DNA of 64,000 nt, from assembly GCA_049446715.1 (NCBI GenBank), contig JBMTQX010000008.1, positions 9,360 to 73,359 of the forward strand, written 5' to 3'. The first letter of the stretch is position 1. Each line of letters starts with the position of its first letter. Position numbers and translations under genes: made by a program. Positions 16,826 to 25,886 of this stretch are shown one piece after another. This stretch comes from Eutrophocola sp049446715. Lineage in GTDB: Bacteria > Pseudomonadota > Gammaproteobacteria > Pseudomonadales > Pseudohongiellaceae. The notes under the pieces are model-generated. The model made no database searches, had not been told where the DNA came from, and saw only the letters and a list, made by a program, of their open reading frames with translations.

Positions 16826-17935
16826 ATGACAGAAAAGACCAAGGCAGCGCCCTGCCACCCTTTAAAAGCGCCATGTCTCACGTTTTCGGCAACGCTTCTG
16901 CTGGCCACCCTGCTCAAGGCCCAGCCCAGCGCCCCCATGCCCATCGATGCCGACGGCACGGTACACATGCCTGCCATCACCGTTCCCGTATCCGAACTGA
17001 TGAGTCCGGCAGGCCAGGCGTACCTGGTGGAGCACCTGCTGGGCCTGCGCAATCCTGAATCGTTCCGCATGATCGACGGCGTGCCGGCCCTGATTGCCGG
17101 CTATCTCGACCGCCAGCGCACGCTGTATCCGGCTACTGCAACGGATACCACTGTCGGTGGCGTGCATGCCATTGTGTATGAACCGGCAGCAGGCATCGCC
17201 CCTGAAAACCGCAACCGCGTGCTGATCAACCTGCATGGCGGCGGCTTTTCTGGCTGCTGGCTGGGCTGCGCCGAACTGGAATCGCTGGCCGTGGCCGGCA
17301 TTGGCCGCATCAGGGTGGTCAGTCTCGATTACCGCCAGGGACCAGACCACCGCTTCCCGGCTGCCAGCGAGGATGTCGCTGCCGCCTACACGGCATTACT
17401 GGCGGACTATGCTCCGGAAAACATCGGCATTTACGGCTGCTCCGCCGGCGGCATGCTCACCGCCCAGGCCATGGCCTGGTTCATACAGGAAGGCATTCCC
17501 CTGCCTGGCGCCATCGGCGTGCTGTGCGCGGGCGCCGCGCCCACCAGTGACGGTTTTGGCGGCGATGCCGGGTATTTCACCATGCCCCTGGGCGAAGGCC
17601 GCGTCATGGCCACACCGGAAAACCCGGTAGGTATCGGGGGTGGTCCTGACGGCTATTTTGCCGATGTGGCGCTGCATGATCCGCGGGTGGCGCCGACACA
17701 ATCACCGCAGATACTGGCGCAGTTTCCGCCCACCCTGATCCTGTCCGGCACCCGCAGCTACGACCTGAGCAACGCGGTGTATACGCACAGCCAGCTGGTG
17801 AAGCACGGGGTCGAGACAGACCTGCATGTGTGGGAAGGCATGTTTCATGGGTTCTTCTATAACAGTGAGGTGCCCGAATCGCAGGAGGCGTTTGCCGTCA
17901 TCCGCGATTTCTTCAACGCCCACCTGGGGCAGTAA
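16826..17935 (+). CDS. Exported alpha/beta hydrolase, hormone-sensitive-lipase type
   Basis: A 369-residue esterase. The HGGG oxyanion motif (NLHGGGFSGCW), nucleophile elbow GCSAGG, an acidic residue near SGTRSYDLS and the late His in WEGMFHGFF identify the HSL (bacterial family IV) group. The N-terminal hydrophobic stretch LTFSATLLLATLLKAQ suggests export despite a long n-region. The ATG at 16826 has GGAAG upstream; a GTG at 16805 is an alternative. It reads divergently from the SGNH gene. It probably cleaves short-chain or aryl esters. Confidence 0.86.
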   Translation: MTEKTKAAPCHPLKAPCLTFSATLLLATLLKAQPSAPMPIDADGTVHMPAITVPVSELMSPAGQAYLVEHLLGLRNPESFRMIDGVPALIAGYLDRQRTLYPATATDTTVGGVHAIVYEPAAGIAPENRNRVLINLHGGGFSGCWLGCAELESLAVAGIGRIRVVSLDYRQGPDHRFPAASEDVAAAYTALLADYAPENIGIYGCSAGGMLTAQAMAWFIQEGIPLPGAIGVLCAGAAPTSDGFGGDAGYFTMPLGEGRVMATPENPVGIGGGPDGYFADVALHDPRVAPTQSPQILAQFPPTLILSGTRSYDLSNAVYTHSQLVKHGVETDLHVWEGMFHGFFYNSEVPESQEAFAVIRDFFNAHLGQ

Positions 17936-17938
17936 TCC

Positions 17939-18487
17939 CTACCAGGCCGGATTGACCATCGGCGCCGTGCGGTCAGCCATGTTTTCATTGAAGATCTTGC
18001 GGCTGGCAAACAGCCACTGCCCGTCCACCTTGCGATAGGTGTCTTCCGAGTGGCCATAGGCGCCGCTGTAAGCCAGACGCGCTGCGTTGCGGTTATCGAA
18101 TTCCACCCAGAACGCGGTCCCCACCGCCGTATCGCCATCCACTTTCAGCACTAGGCTGGCGATGAAGTGACGCAGGCGCGCCGGCCGCAGGGGGGCCGCT
18201 TCGGCCTCCTGCGTCGCAAAGGCGGTGCGCATGCCGATGACCTCCTCATGAATGGCATCACGGCCGCGGGCCACACCGCTGGTCCAGTCCAGTACGCCGT
18301 CTTCAGTAAACAGCGCCGGGTAGATCTCGGCATCCTGCCAGTCGGCCGCATAGGCGTAGCGCCCCAGCAGGTCTTCGATTTCGGCGCGATCCTGCGCGTA
18401 GTTGTCGTCATAGGCGGAGCGGCTGGCCTCGGCATAGACCAGACCGGCGCTGGTCAGGCTGGTGAGCATGAGCAGGACGGAATGCAT
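17939..18487 (-). CDS. Exported NTF2-like/SnoaL-fold protein
   Basis: About 182 residues. After a signal-like segment (VLLMLTSLTSAGLVYAEA) comes an NTF2-like domain: AEIEDLLGRYAYAADWQD, LFTEDGVLDW, RDAIHEEVIG, AYGHSEDTYRKVDGQWLFASRKI. Such small alpha+beta barrels bind or isomerise small ligands. The start is uncertain: ATG 18487 begins the signal peptide without a clear ribosome-binding site, while a GTG at 18568 would add 27 residues. It ends 3 bp from the convergent esterase gene. Related to the decayed gene at 33156-33667. Function unknown. Confidence 0.65.
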   Translation of the reverse strand: MHSVLLMLTSLTSAGLVYAEASRSAYDDNYAQDRAEIEDLLGRYAYAADWQDAEIYPALFTEDGVLDWTSGVARGRDAIHEEVIGMRTAFATQEAEAAPLRPARLRHFIASLVLKVDGDTAVGTAFWVEFDNRNAARLAYSGAYGHSEDTYRKVDGQWLFASRKIFNENMADRTAPMVNPAW

Positions 18488-18724
18488 CGAAACTGATGCA
18501 GTGAAAGGCGAGAGGTTTGCATGTGGTGTATCCCTGTTTGTGTTATGCGTTGTGCCGTTGTGTTGCACTGAGGTGTCCCCGGTTCTTTATAGAGCAATTT
18601 CCTCACGCCTGTCATGCCGGCGCACCAAGCCCATTGCGGGACAGCATCGGAAATTGGCAATCCCGCCCTTTGCCAGTACCATGCCTGCTCTCTGCCCTGT
18701 ACACCAACAACGCCAACGAGGTGC

Positions 18725-19267
18725 ATGATGTCTCGACTTCTCCTTGCCACGATCCTGCTGCTGGCCCCCCTGTTCTCCCTGGCCCAGGTAAAACCCGTCA
18801 TTGCTCCACTGGTGCCGGCAGCTGACCAGCTGGCCTTGCTGGAAAGTGACGATCCGGAAATTGCCCGCAAGAAAAAGTTTGTCTGGGACTTCTGGCGCAT
18901 CGTGTATGAAGGCGGCCACATGGAGCAGGCACCGGATTTCATGACCGAACGCTATATCCAGCACAACCCGAACGTGAGTTCAGGGCGTGATCGTTTTATC
19001 GAAACCATCGGTGCTGCCAGACCGCCGCGCCCGGTCAAGGAAACCTCGGACTTTCCGATCATCGACATCATTGCCGAAGGGGACATGGTGGTAGTGATGT
19101 GGGCCCGCAAGGTGCGCGACCGGGAACAGCCGGAAGAAACCTATGACATGACCTGGTTTGATGTGTTTCGTCTGGATCCGGTCAGCGGCAAAATCGACGA
19201 GCACTGGGATTCATCGGAGCGCTGGGGTTCCGCCGGTGCACCGCCGGGCGCGGAATTCTTTCCCTAA
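18725..19267 (+). CDS. Exported SnoaL-like polyketide-cyclase-fold protein
   Basis: A 180-residue protein with a clear signal peptide (SRLLLATILLLAPLFSLAQ). The mature part has FMTERYIQHNPNVSSGRDRF, VVVMWARKV, TWFDVFRLDPVSGKIDEHWD, the conserved SnoaL pattern of a His-Asn-Pro segment and a terminal EHWD. ATG codons at 18725 and 18728 are equivalent; CGAGG lies just upstream. SnoaL-like proteins cyclise or hydrate small molecules, but most environmental members are uncharacterised. It ends 6 bp before the convergent tannase gene. Confidence 0.78.
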   Translation: MMSRLLLATILLLAPLFSLAQVKPVIAPLVPAADQLALLESDDPEIARKKKFVWDFWRIVYEGGHMEQAPDFMTERYIQHNPNVSSGRDRFIETIGAARPPRPVKETSDFPIIDIIAEGDMVVVMWARKVRDREQPEETYDMTWFDVFRLDPVSGKIDEHWDSSERWGSAGAPPGAEFFP

Positions 19268-19273
19268 GGCAGT

Positions 19274-20875
19274 TTACGGCTGACAGCTGAAGCTGTCGGC
19301 TGAATCCGGGTCGCCGCCGTTGTACCGGGCCACCAGCGGGTACGGACACAGCGGACGTGACACATCCGGGAAGGCTGCGCCGGTCGCCAGGATGCGATCG
19401 GGTGCCTTGTCCTCCTCCACCCAGTCCTGAATGGCCGTGAGCATGTCGAAGGCATCGGTGGATTCACCGCCGCCGCAGTGGGTCATGCCGGGCACCATGT
19501 AGAGTCGCGCCCAGTCCTGCGGCCCTGCTTCGGACCGCGGCAGGATATTCTCATACCACTCAATGATACGCCCGGACGACATGCCCTGGTCGGACATGCC
19601 GTGGTAGCCGATGAACTTGCCGCCACGGTTGGCAAACGTTGAGTGCAACAGGCCAACTGCGTCATTGATGGCGGCGGTTTCCTCGGTCAGTGCCATGTCG
19701 CGGTCAAAGTCGAACGCCAGCGGATCCAGGTCGGGTTGCGGTGGCGTCAGGATATACCCTTTCATGGTGGTGGCACCGAGAATGGCATTGGCCGGCATGC
19801 CTGCGTTGTTGCCCAGGTGCATGCCGCGCCAGGCGGAACCGGCAATACCGGTGTCATAGTGAAACTTGCCGTACAAAGCGTCACCACGGGAGTTGCGGGC
19901 ACCCCCGAAGATGTCTTCAAGTCCGCCCACCTGCGCCGGGGTCAGGCACTGCTCTGCCGAGATACCCGGTGTACCGCACTGCATCTCCGCGGGGGTGAAA
20001 TCACAGGCCTGAAAATCATTGATCATGCCATCGGCGAGCCCGTCGAGCGCATCACAGCGTGACAGCAGCCTGGCCTTGATGGCCTCCAGCTGTCCATGAC
20101 TGATGGCCTCCGAATACAGCGGATTGCCGTTATCATCACGCGGGGCCATGCGATTCACTGTCTGCAGGCTCCAGATCTGGTTGGCCACCAGGCCGGCAAA
20201 GTGGAACGCGGCATTGCCGGACACCACGCCATCAAACTCCAGCGGCATACGCTGCGCCACCAGCATGGCTTCACGCCCGCCGGTGGAACAACCGACAAAA
20301 TAAGAATAATCCGGATCGCGCCCGTAGTAACGGCTGATCAGCGCTTTGGCCTCGTAGGTGGTTTTCTCGACAGCCTGGTAGGCAAAGTCGAGCTTGGCCT
20401 GCTGGTCAACACCAAAGCGGGCATCCACGTTGTTACGACCGCGATGACCTCCGTCTGTGGAGACCACAGCAAAGCCCCGATTCAGGGCCGAGGGCGCCCC
20501 GCGTACGGAGCCCGTGGCGGCATTCAGCGTGCCATTCAGACCACCACCGCCCTGGAACAGGAAACGGCCGTTCCAGTCTGCCGGCAGGCGCAACTCGATA
20601 CCGGTGCCATAACTGAGTTCCGGCATGCCGGATTCACGGGGATCAATCACCACCTGGAACAGGCAATGATCCGGCACCGTGACGGTACTGCCGGGAACCC
20701 CCCCCGGGATTTCCCCGGCAGGGACCCACTGCGCGGCATCGACCCGGTAACCCGGGCTGTCGAGTTTCGCCAGGGCGGCGCAGGCCGCCGGCAGTTCGTT
20801 GCTGGCGGCCTGGGCAAAACCTGGGGCGAGGCTACTGAGGACCAGAACAAGTGACAGATGTTTGAAGGCAGACAT
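19274..20875 (-). CDS. Exported tannase/feruloyl esterase family protein
   Basis: A 533-residue secreted protein (signal peptide LSLVLVLSSLAPGFAQA). Family landmarks: GRFLFQGGGGLNG, STDGGHRG, nucleophile elbow GCSTGGREAM, calcium-site-like DALDGLADGMIND, the GYHGMSDQGMS acidic residue and VPGMTHCGGG with the catalytic His. Cysteines fit the CS-D-HC disulfide typical of tannases and fungal-type feruloyl esterases. These release gallate, ferulate or related acids from esters. Next to sugar and aromatic-acid type genes, a role in plant- or algal-polymer esters is plausible. Same strand as, and 18 bp after, the MBL-fold gene. Confidence 0.88.
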   Translation of the reverse strand: MSAFKHLSLVLVLSSLAPGFAQAASNELPAACAALAKLDSPGYRVDAAQWVPAGEIPGGVPGSTVTVPDHCLFQVVIDPRESGMPELSYGTGIELRLPADWNGRFLFQGGGGLNGTLNAATGSVRGAPSALNRGFAVVSTDGGHRGRNNVDARFGVDQQAKLDFAYQAVEKTTYEAKALISRYYGRDPDYSYFVGCSTGGREAMLVAQRMPLEFDGVVSGNAAFHFAGLVANQIWSLQTVNRMAPRDDNGNPLYSEAISHGQLEAIKARLLSRCDALDGLADGMINDFQACDFTPAEMQCGTPGISAEQCLTPAQVGGLEDIFGGARNSRGDALYGKFHYDTGIAGSAWRGMHLGNNAGMPANAILGATTMKGYILTPPQPDLDPLAFDFDRDMALTEETAAINDAVGLLHSTFANRGGKFIGYHGMSDQGMSSGRIIEWYENILPRSEAGPQDWARLYMVPGMTHCGGGESTDAFDMLTAIQDWVEEDKAPDRILATGAAFPDVSRPLCPYPLVARYNGGDPDSADSFSCQP

Positions 20876-20893
20876 GGGCTTATTCCTGACTGT

Positions 20894-21907
20894 TTATTGC
20901 GTGGCTTCGGCAATGCGTGCGCCCAGGGCACACTGCTCGGCCACTTTCACGTATCGGTTCACGGCATCGTTGCCGATCACGTAAGGGTGTCGCGTGTTCG
21001 GATCACGCTCGGACAGGGCCGGCAGTTTCACCGTTGTGCCGTCATAGGCGGTATGGTTTGACAGGATGATGTCGACACCGGCACCGGCCGTGACGCCCTG
21101 GAAGTAGGCTGCCGAGCGGGCATAGTCACGCAGGCGCAGATCGCGGGGATCATCCGGGTTGTCGCGGAAGTTGAACAGGGTACCGCCCCACACGGCGGCC
21201 AGGTGCTCCTCACCGTTGTCGTGAACCGGCAGCAGCGTGGAGATGGTGCCGTGGGTGTGACCCGGGGTCAGAAACATCTGCACGGTGTGATCACCGAGGG
21301 TCAGCTGCATGCCATCAGTGGCGACGATATCGCGGGCGGCCTTCACCGTTTCGCGTGCAGTGGCTTCATACAGATCCCAGTCAGCCGCCGACATGATGAC
21401 GCGGGCACCAAACTGCTGCAGCACACCGGCACCACCGGAATGATCACCATGGCCATGACTGATGATGACGTACTTGAGCTCCTTCGGATCAATACCGAGT
21501 TTTTCCAGCCCCTCAATGACTTCGGCTTCCACGGTGTTCTCGAAGATGGCATCGACGAGGATGATGCCATCTGAAGTGCGCAGGGCCCAGGCCGAGAAAA
21601 CGGTCTGGCCGAGGAAATACAGATCATCAAAGACCTGCGCCGGTTCGGCATACCAGTCACGCTCGGGGTCGGTGGATGGCAGGGCGCGCGGCACCTCTCC
21701 GGTCACCGGTTCGGCACCACTGAATTCGATGGGACCGGCACACAACTGGCCAAAGACAAAGGCATGGTCTTCTCCGGCTAGGGCACGCGCGCGCTCAACG
21801 TATTCGAGCACTTCGGCTTTGACAGCTTCGGACTGGGCGTTGGCGAGCAACGGAAAGTGGGCCAACTGGCACACCAGCATGGCAGCCGTCAGGGTTCTGA
21901 GTTTCAT
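20894..21907 (-). CDS. Exported MBL-fold metallo-hydrolase
   Basis: A 337-residue exported protein (signal peptide LVCQLAHFPLLANAQ). Zinc ligands are visible in ISHGHGDHSGG, in TPGHTHGT and in LSNHTAYD near the end. The layout with GQTVFSAWALRTSDGIILVDA resembles subclass B3 beta-lactamase-like hydrolases, many of which are lactonases or general hydrolases rather than resistance enzymes. It shares an operon with the tannase-like gene and faces a strong dyad at 21945. Substrate unknown. Confidence 0.86.
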   Translation of the reverse strand: MKLRTLTAAMLVCQLAHFPLLANAQSEAVKAEVLEYVERARALAGEDHAFVFGQLCAGPIEFSGAEPVTGEVPRALPSTDPERDWYAEPAQVFDDLYFLGQTVFSAWALRTSDGIILVDAIFENTVEAEVIEGLEKLGIDPKELKYVIISHGHGDHSGGAGVLQQFGARVIMSAADWDLYEATARETVKAARDIVATDGMQLTLGDHTVQMFLTPGHTHGTISTLLPVHDNGEEHLAAVWGGTLFNFRDNPDDPRDLRLRDYARSAAYFQGVTAGAGVDIILSNHTAYDGTTVKLPALSERDPNTRHPYVIGNDAVNRYVKVAEQCALGARIAEATQ

Positions 21908-21944
21908 GGGACTCCCCTCAAATGAACAAAATCAGGTTATTGTT

Positions 21945-21963
21945 TTAATTGTCAGACAATTAA
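21945..21963. promoter_or_regulatory. Perfect 9-bp dyad TTAATTGTC-A-GACAATTAA
   Basis: A 19-bp palindrome in the divergent promoter between the MBL-fold gene (start 21907) and the beta-helix gene (start 22092). The TTGTC/GACAA arms are of the kind bound by GntR/FCD or MarR-like regulators. Overlap with the -35/-10 region is likely but not shown. Confidence 0.6.
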
Positions 21964-22091
21964 TAATGACCGCAACTCTGCCGATCTTCAAGCAGGCATT
22001 GGCATTCAGGAGTGGCGGTTCTACACTGGCCGTCACAGAAATAAAAACATAAATAATGTACTGTGCTGATTCGCGCAAAGGGGAAAGCTTC

Positions 22092-24173
22092 ATGTCATCA
22101 GGCTCACTCAAATCACTACTCCTGGTCACGACATCTGCCATTTTCAACATGGCCATGGCGCAGGGTCCCGCAGCGCCGGTCCAGGCCATGACGCCGGATC
22201 AGACGCGTCCCGGCGAATTCCTGATTGAACCGCCCACCCTGCAGAACCTGGGCTTTGAATGGTTCATTGAAGGGGATGAGAATCGTAATGCCACCGTGGC
22301 GGTGCGCTATCGCCAACAGGGTGAGCGCAACTGGCAGGAAGCCCTGCCGCTGCTGCGCATGGGCGGCGAGCGTATCTTCAGTGAGTCCCGGGTCGATGTG
22401 GTCGTGCCCCAGATGTTTGCCGGCAGTGTCATGGATCTTGAACCGGGCACCGCCTATGAAGTCAGCTTTGTGCTCGAGGATCCCGATGGCGTGGTGGGCC
22501 CGGCCGAAAAAACCATGGTGGTCAGCACCCGTCCTGAACCCATGCCCTTCGCCGGCGGCCGGGTGTTTCATGTCTACCCCCATGGCCATGAAGGCGACAA
22601 AATGGAGCCCGCCTTTGAGGGCCTGATGTGTGCCTACAATTTCTGGTGTGCCGGTACCGACTGGGCCACCTCCGGTCGCCCGCGGGTAAGGGCCGGCGAC
22701 ACCATCCTTGTCCATGCCGGCGAGTACAAGTACAACCGTTATGAATACACCAACAATGCCTCAGTGAACCGCACCGTGCCGCTGGACGGCACGTATTACC
22801 TTACTGAAGACGGCACGGAGGACATGCCGATTGCCATCAAGGCTGCCGGTGACGGCGAGGTGATTTTCGACGGCAACGGCAACTTCGCGCTGTTCGACGT
22901 GCGCGCGGCCGATTACACCTACTTCGAAGGCATTACCTTCCGTAATACGGAATACGCCATCCTGGCCGGCACGCAGTTCATTGCCGGGTCCAGGGGACTG
23001 ACGGTGAAGAACTCGCGCTTTGAAGATGTCGGTGCAGGCATCTTCACCAACTTTGCCGGCTCGTCGAACTTCTATATCGCCGACAACTGGTTCTATGGCC
23101 GTAATGATCCCGACCACATGATCGGCTGGGCCGGTGACGCCCTGTGGAGCCGTTTCGATGGCGTCGACGGCCAGATCTTTCCACCGGCGATGGCCTCGTA
23201 TGTAGCAGTGAAACTGTATGGGCCAGGCCATGTCGTGGCCTACAACTACATCACCGACTTTCATGACGGCATCAACGTGGAAACCTATGGCGCCCCCGAT
23301 GGCTCGGTGGCTTCCGGCCCCGGTATCATCGACGGCCCCCATTACCCGCCACGCGAATACTGGGACCGGCGCCCGGTTGCCATCGACTTCTACAACAACT
23401 ACATCACCAACAGCCATGACAACCCGATTGAGGCTGACGGCAGCATGCATAACATCCGCGTGCTGCGAAACATGCTGATCAATCATCCCTCGCATGCGCT
23501 GTGCAACCAGCCGGCCCTCGGCGGCCCGGTGTACTGGATTCGCAATATCGCCTACAACCTGCCCGGCGGCTCCACGCGCCTGACCGGCGGCTCTTCCGGC
23601 GTACTGTTCTATAACAACACCATCCTCTCGGAGACCACCGGCAACACGCAGAATTCACACTGGCGCAACAACCTGATCCTGGGCCAGAACTCCGGCGGCT
23701 TTTTTGGCGGCGGCGAACCGGTGCTGTTCGGCATCACCACGTACACCAACTACACCTCCAGCGATTACAACGGCTTTGGTCCGTATCCCGGCGCGAGCGT
23801 GAACTTTGCCTGGTCCTCCCCGGCCCTGGATGTGCTGGCAGACTATCCGGGCCCGGGCCATGATCCCGCCCTGGAAACCCGCGAATTCGGCACGCTGGCC
23901 GAGTACAGTGCCGCCACCGGCCAGGATAGCCACAGCGTGATGGTCGGCTACGACACTTTCGTCGATGTCCCCATGCTCAATGCCCAGGACTATGACAGCG
24001 TGCAGAATATCTATGTCGCCAGCGATTTTGATTTCTCGCTGGTGCGCCGCTCCCCGGCCATTGATGCCGGCATGGTGTTGCCCAACGTGACCGATGGTTA
24101 CAATGGCCGCGCCCCGGATCTGGGTGCGCTGGAACACGGCCAGGATATGCCGCACTACGGTCCGCGCCAGTAA
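22092..24173 (+). CDS. Exported right-handed parallel beta-helix protein with N-terminal Fn3-like domain
   Basis: A 693-residue secreted protein (signal peptide SLLLVTTSAIFNMAMAQ). Residues about 30-150 look like a fibronectin-III domain (NATVAVRYRQQG, LEPGTAYEVSFVLEDPDG). The rest is a parallel beta-helix with repeated rungs: YFEGITFRNTEY, LTVKNSRFEDVGAG, FYIADNWFYGRND, HVVAYNYITDFHDGINVE, AIDFYNNYITNSHDNPIEAD. Such folds are typical of polysaccharide lyases and pectinase-like enzymes, but I cannot assign a family or catalytic residues. AAAGGGGAAAG precedes the chosen ATG. Confidence 0.82.
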   Translation: MSSGSLKSLLLVTTSAIFNMAMAQGPAAPVQAMTPDQTRPGEFLIEPPTLQNLGFEWFIEGDENRNATVAVRYRQQGERNWQEALPLLRMGGERIFSESRVDVVVPQMFAGSVMDLEPGTAYEVSFVLEDPDGVVGPAEKTMVVSTRPEPMPFAGGRVFHVYPHGHEGDKMEPAFEGLMCAYNFWCAGTDWATSGRPRVRAGDTILVHAGEYKYNRYEYTNNASVNRTVPLDGTYYLTEDGTEDMPIAIKAAGDGEVIFDGNGNFALFDVRAADYTYFEGITFRNTEYAILAGTQFIAGSRGLTVKNSRFEDVGAGIFTNFAGSSNFYIADNWFYGRNDPDHMIGWAGDALWSRFDGVDGQIFPPAMASYVAVKLYGPGHVVAYNYITDFHDGINVETYGAPDGSVASGPGIIDGPHYPPREYWDRRPVAIDFYNNYITNSHDNPIEADGSMHNIRVLRNMLINHPSHALCNQPALGGPVYWIRNIAYNLPGGSTRLTGGSSGVLFYNNTILSETTGNTQNSHWRNNLILGQNSGGFFGGGEPVLFGITTYTNYTSSDYNGFGPYPGASVNFAWSSPALDVLADYPGPGHDPALETREFGTLAEYSAATGQDSHSVMVGYDTFVDVPMLNAQDYDSVQNIYVASDFDFSLVRRSPAIDAGMVLPNVTDGYNGRAPDLGALEHGQDMPHYGPRQ

Positions 24174-24209
24174 CGGCCATTCACGCCCCGACCAAGGAAA
24201 GCTGTTTTC

Positions 24210-25711
24210 GTGTTCTCGCTGCTCAACAACTCCAAAGCGCAGTGGCCTGTCCTGGGCCTGATCCTACTGGTCTAGACTTTCTTCTGGCTCATTGCGCCGC
24301 AGATACTCATCCTGAGCGCCCCCCGGGGTTACTCGGAACGGGCCTATGCCATGAGCACGGGGGAATTTCTCAAGGAAGATCCCGGCAATATCTTTGTCCA
24401 TCGCCTCAGGGCCACCGTGGTGCTGGGCCTGATTTACAAACTGTTCGGGGTTTCCATTTACACCACCAACCTGTGGCCGTTTGCCACAGCAATACTCACC
24501 TTGGTGACACTCTGGCTGGCCCTGCCCGACCGGGCCAGCCGCCTGGTGGCTGTCGTCTTGTGTGCGAGCAACCCGGTATTTTTCGAGTTTTCCAAAAACC
24601 TCTAGTCGGACATCATCGCCGCCGCCTTCATGACCCTGTCCACCCTGCTCCAGGGCCGGCGTGAACACTACCTGTCGGTAAAACTGGGCTGGCTGTATCC
24701 GGCGTTAGCCGTCTTCTGCCTGTTCCTGGCTTTCCTGGCCAAGCTGTCCGCCTACTGGGTTGCCCCGGTCTGGATCATGGTGTTTGCCCTGGACATGAAG
24801 GCACGCCGGCATGACCTGTGGCGTCACTTCTACCTGCCGGCCCTGCTGACCGGCATGGTGCTGGGGGTCCTCTACCTGCTGTACCACGCCTGGGCCTGGG
24901 GTAATCCGCTGATCCGCTTCAGCAATGTCAGCGATGTGGTCGAAGCCGGCCTGTGGGCCATCAACGGCCCCGATGCCGGCCAGATCATGTTGCAGCGCCT
25001 AACCATCAAGCTGGTCAGGTTTCTGCTGCGAACCCTCGGCATTGTGCTGGTCCCGGCACTCTTCGCGATCTCTTTCCTACCCCGGCATCTGTGGATCTGG
25101 GCCGGCGATACCTTCAGCTGCCTGTTCTTCTTCTGGTTCGGCACCCGCAGTTTCTCCAGTTACCAGCCCTTGCCCATGTACGACCGCTACATCCTGCCCG
25201 TGCTGCCGGGCCTGTGCATCCTGGCCGGTCACTTTCTGGCCAACCTGCGCTGGCCACGACTCGGTGACCGCAAAGCCCTGCAGTTTGCCCCCGCGGGCAT
25301 TGTGATAGCCGTGTCGGTGCTCCTGTTCAACAACTACCTGTCCGGCTGGCGCGATTCCCTCTGGGTGGAACAGCTGGCCATTGGCGCCGTGCAGTCGGAC
25401 CTGGCAGCGAATCCCGCTGCCGAGCTCCTGGTGATCACGCTGGAATCTCGCAGTCCGGGTGCCCTGAAATTCTTCTTTGGCTATGACTACCCGGACAACC
25501 TGCAGATCATCTCGGGGAAAGCTTCAGACAGGGCTTTGACCAGACCACCCTGAACCGGTTTGATCGCATCTATCTGGACCAGAACCGGTCAATGGCCTAT
25601 TTCCTGAACCAGTCATATGGCAATCCGCTGTTCGACCTGACGGCACTCGAACAACGCTCACAGCGCCTTTTCGATGCTGCAGGTGTCACCGTCGACCTGC
25701 TGCAAAACTGA
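24210..25711 (+). pseudogene. Glycosyltransferase (GT39/ArnT-like membrane protein), disrupted
   Basis: Read in one frame from the GTG at 24210 (AAGGAAAG upstream), this gives a multi-pass membrane protein resembling the ArnT/PMT glycosyltransferase superfamily, with hydrophobic segments and PMYDRYILPVLPGLCILAGH near the end. Two in-frame TAG codons interrupt it, at 24273-24275 and 24603-24605; the second falls in KNL-stop-SDIIAAAFM, where Tyr would fit. A frameshift near 25520 moves the C-terminus (FDQTTLNRFDRIYLDQNR to LLQN) into another frame, ending at 25711. Flanking sequence remains well conserved, so decay is recent. Confidence 0.75.
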
Positions 25712-25805
25712 GGATACTGCCGGGCTGGTGCCGGCAGCCTGATGGCGGCGTTTACCTGCGCAACGTGTGGGAACGGCGCAAGTGCTCCTGACACTTTCCT
25801 GCTGG

Positions 25806-25844
25806 CAATAAAAAAACCCGCTCCGGCAGATACCGGAGCGGGTT
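25806..25844 (-). terminator. Rho-independent terminator of the lactonase operon
   Basis: On the minus strand AACCCGCTCCGG and CCGGAGCGGGTT form a perfect 12-bp stem with a 6-nt loop, followed by TTTTTTTATT. It lies 43 bp after the lactonase stop. Confidence 0.92.
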
Positions 25845-25886
25845 ATAGGTATGACGCCGGCAAATTATCCCCGGCATGTCCGTGTC

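Noticed and set aside
20894..21907. MBL-fold gene as a beta-lactam resistance gene
   Set aside because: Only the general metallo-hydrolase motif is present; context is an esterase island and many homologs are lactonases or other hydrolases.
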